In this document: positions 63,296 through 64,000 of the stretch, one piece after another
Numbering within the stretch: the first letter of the stretch is position 1
Layout of the letters: each line of letters opens with the position of its first letter
From: Arthrobacter zhaoxinii
GTDB lineage: Bacteria > Actinomycetota > Actinomycetes > Actinomycetales > Micrococcaceae
Direction: 5' to 3'
Assembly (NCBI RefSeq): GCF_025244925.1
Contig: NZ_CP104275.1
Location: forward strand, 2,542,001-2,606,000
Length of the DNA stretch: 64,000 nucleotides
Program-made: the position numbers and the translations under genes
Notes under the pieces: model-generated
The model's database searches: none
Told to the model about the DNA's origin: nothing
Seen by the model: only the letters and a program-made list of their open reading frames with translations

Positions 63296-63907
63296 ATGAA
63301 AATTACGATTATCGGCGGCTCGCAGGGCACCGGTGCGCAGCTCGCTTCCCTCGCACAGGACGCCGGCCATGAGGTCACGGTGCTCTCCCGGTCCGGCCGT
63401 GCGCCCTCCGGTGTTTCCACGCTCACCGGCGACGCTGCGGATCCCGAAACAGTGTCCGCCGCGGTGTCCGGGGCCGACGCTGTGGTCGTCACCGTGGGCG
63501 GAGCCAAGGGAGTCCCCCACCAGAGGGCTGCAGTTACCCGGGCAACCGTTAAGGCGATGCAGGCGCAGGGCGTGCGGCGCCTCGTTGTGCAGTCCTCATT
63601 GGGCGCAGGAAATTCCTCCTCGCAGCTGCCCGGTCCGCTCGGACTGATCACCCGGGTGGCGCTGGCCAAACCGCTGGCCGATCACAACGAGCAGGAGTCC
63701 GCCGTGACCGGCTCCGGGCTGGACTGGACACTCGTCCGCCCGACCGGACTCACCGACAAGGATCCGACCGGTACCTGGCGTGCCCTGGAGGTCGGCAGCG
63801 AGGGAAAGCTGCGAGGTTCGGTCCCCCGCCGCGACCTTGCGGCCTGCATGCTGCAGATCCTCACGGACGATTCCACCGTCGGCAAGGCCCTGGGCGTGAG
63901 CAGCTAG
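63296..63907 (+). CDS. NAD(P)-binding oxidoreductase (atypical SDR, NmrA/BVR-B-like)
   Basis: A 203-residue Rossmann protein with the motif IIGGSQGTGAQLASLA at the start and VVVTVGG, RRLVVQSSLG, LDWTLVRPTGLTD and PRRDLAACML segments of the NAD(P)H-binding NmrA/biliverdin reductase B-like group. No catalytic YxxxK is visible. Substrate unknown. ATG 63296 has TAGGGG 5 nt upstream. Confidence 0.85.
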   Translation: MKITIIGGSQGTGAQLASLAQDAGHEVTVLSRSGRAPSGVSTLTGDAADPETVSAAVSGADAVVVTVGGAKGVPHQRAAVTRATVKAMQAQGVRRLVVQSSLGAGNSSSQLPGPLGLITRVALAKPLADHNEQESAVTGSGLDWTLVRPTGLTDKDPTGTWRALEVGSEGKLRGSVPRRDLAACMLQILTDDSTVGKALGVSS

Positions 63908-63972
63908 GGCGCCGGACCCAGCGGCTTCACCATGATCGACGCCGGTGCCGTGAGCAGCGCGCTCGACCACGG

Positions 63973-64000
63973 TCAGTGCTCGTAGACCATCTCCGTGAAG
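63973..64000 (-). CDS. Possible C-terminal end of a leftward gene (partial)
   Basis: One minus-strand frame reads FTEMVYEH and then TGA at 63973-63975. It could be the end of a gene entering from the right. Only eight codons are visible, so this is weak. Confidence 0.25.

Overview
This is a GC-rich, gene-dense actinobacterial chromosome segment, most like the Micrococcaceae (Arthrobacter sensu lato). The evidence is an AdnA/AdnB pair instead of RecBCD or AddAB, a complete coproporphyrin-type heme pathway, the actinobacterial forms of DapD, DUF3107, DUF3117 and sigE-rseA-tatB, and many genes with no Shine-Dalgarno but a TANNNT hexamer 6-7 nt before the start codon. Genus is inferred from gene content only. 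I see no rRNA, tRNA, CRISPR array, prophage, insertion sequence or plasmid function. It reads as a core-genome region.

Layout. 1-8.5 kb: the end of a membrane protein, then the repair genes adnB and adnA, an alkyltransferase-like protein and a DEDDh exonuclease. 8.8-11.5 kb: the methionine importer metNIQ. 11.6-21.8 kb: an eight-gene minus-strand operon hemE-Y-Q-H-C-D-B-L with hemA divergent, which together encode every enzyme from glutamyl-tRNA to heme b. 21.8-29 kb: MoeZ-like sulfurtransferase, TetR regulator, DUF3107 protein, ferritin-like protein, RhlE-type helicase, a solitary DNA methyltransferase and a PHP phosphoesterase. 29-35 kb: Xaa-Pro aminopeptidase, a YflT-like stress protein, an MgtE_N/CBS protein coupled to a DUF1003 membrane protein, and Mrp. 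34.9-37.9 kb: tatB, rseA, sigE and a divergent O-methyltransferase. 37.9-43.6 kb: methionine and leucine aminopeptidases, an unflagged 55-codon DUF3117 gene, a mannosyltransferase-like protein, Tag, a DivIVA-like protein and LOG. 43.8-47.2 kb: gluABCD-type amino-acid importer. 47.3-54.4 kb: lysine/peptidoglycan precursor genes dapE, dapD and dapC with ferredoxin, galE and citrate synthase. 54.5-57.2 kb: small genes and typA. 57.6-62.9 kb: a dppA-B-C-DF peptide importer. 63.3-63.9 kb: an NAD(P)-binding oxidoreductase.

Several blocks match conserved M. tuberculosis neighbourhoods from memory: Rv3201c-Rv3211 (adnAB, alkyltransferase-like protein, moeZ, TetR, TB9.4, ferritin-like, rhlE) and Rv1205-Rv1234 (LOG, DivIVA-like, tag, DUF3117, methyltransferase, sigE, rseA, tatB, mrp, MgtE_N). 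Here the first block is split by the met and hem operons, and htrA is missing from the sigE cluster.

The points most worth following are the widespread leaderless starts, the interleaved divergent promoters of dapD and dapE, the MgtE_N/CBS plus DUF1003 gene pair, the orphan methyltransferase behind rhlE, and strong U-less hairpins just after two solute-binding-protein genes.
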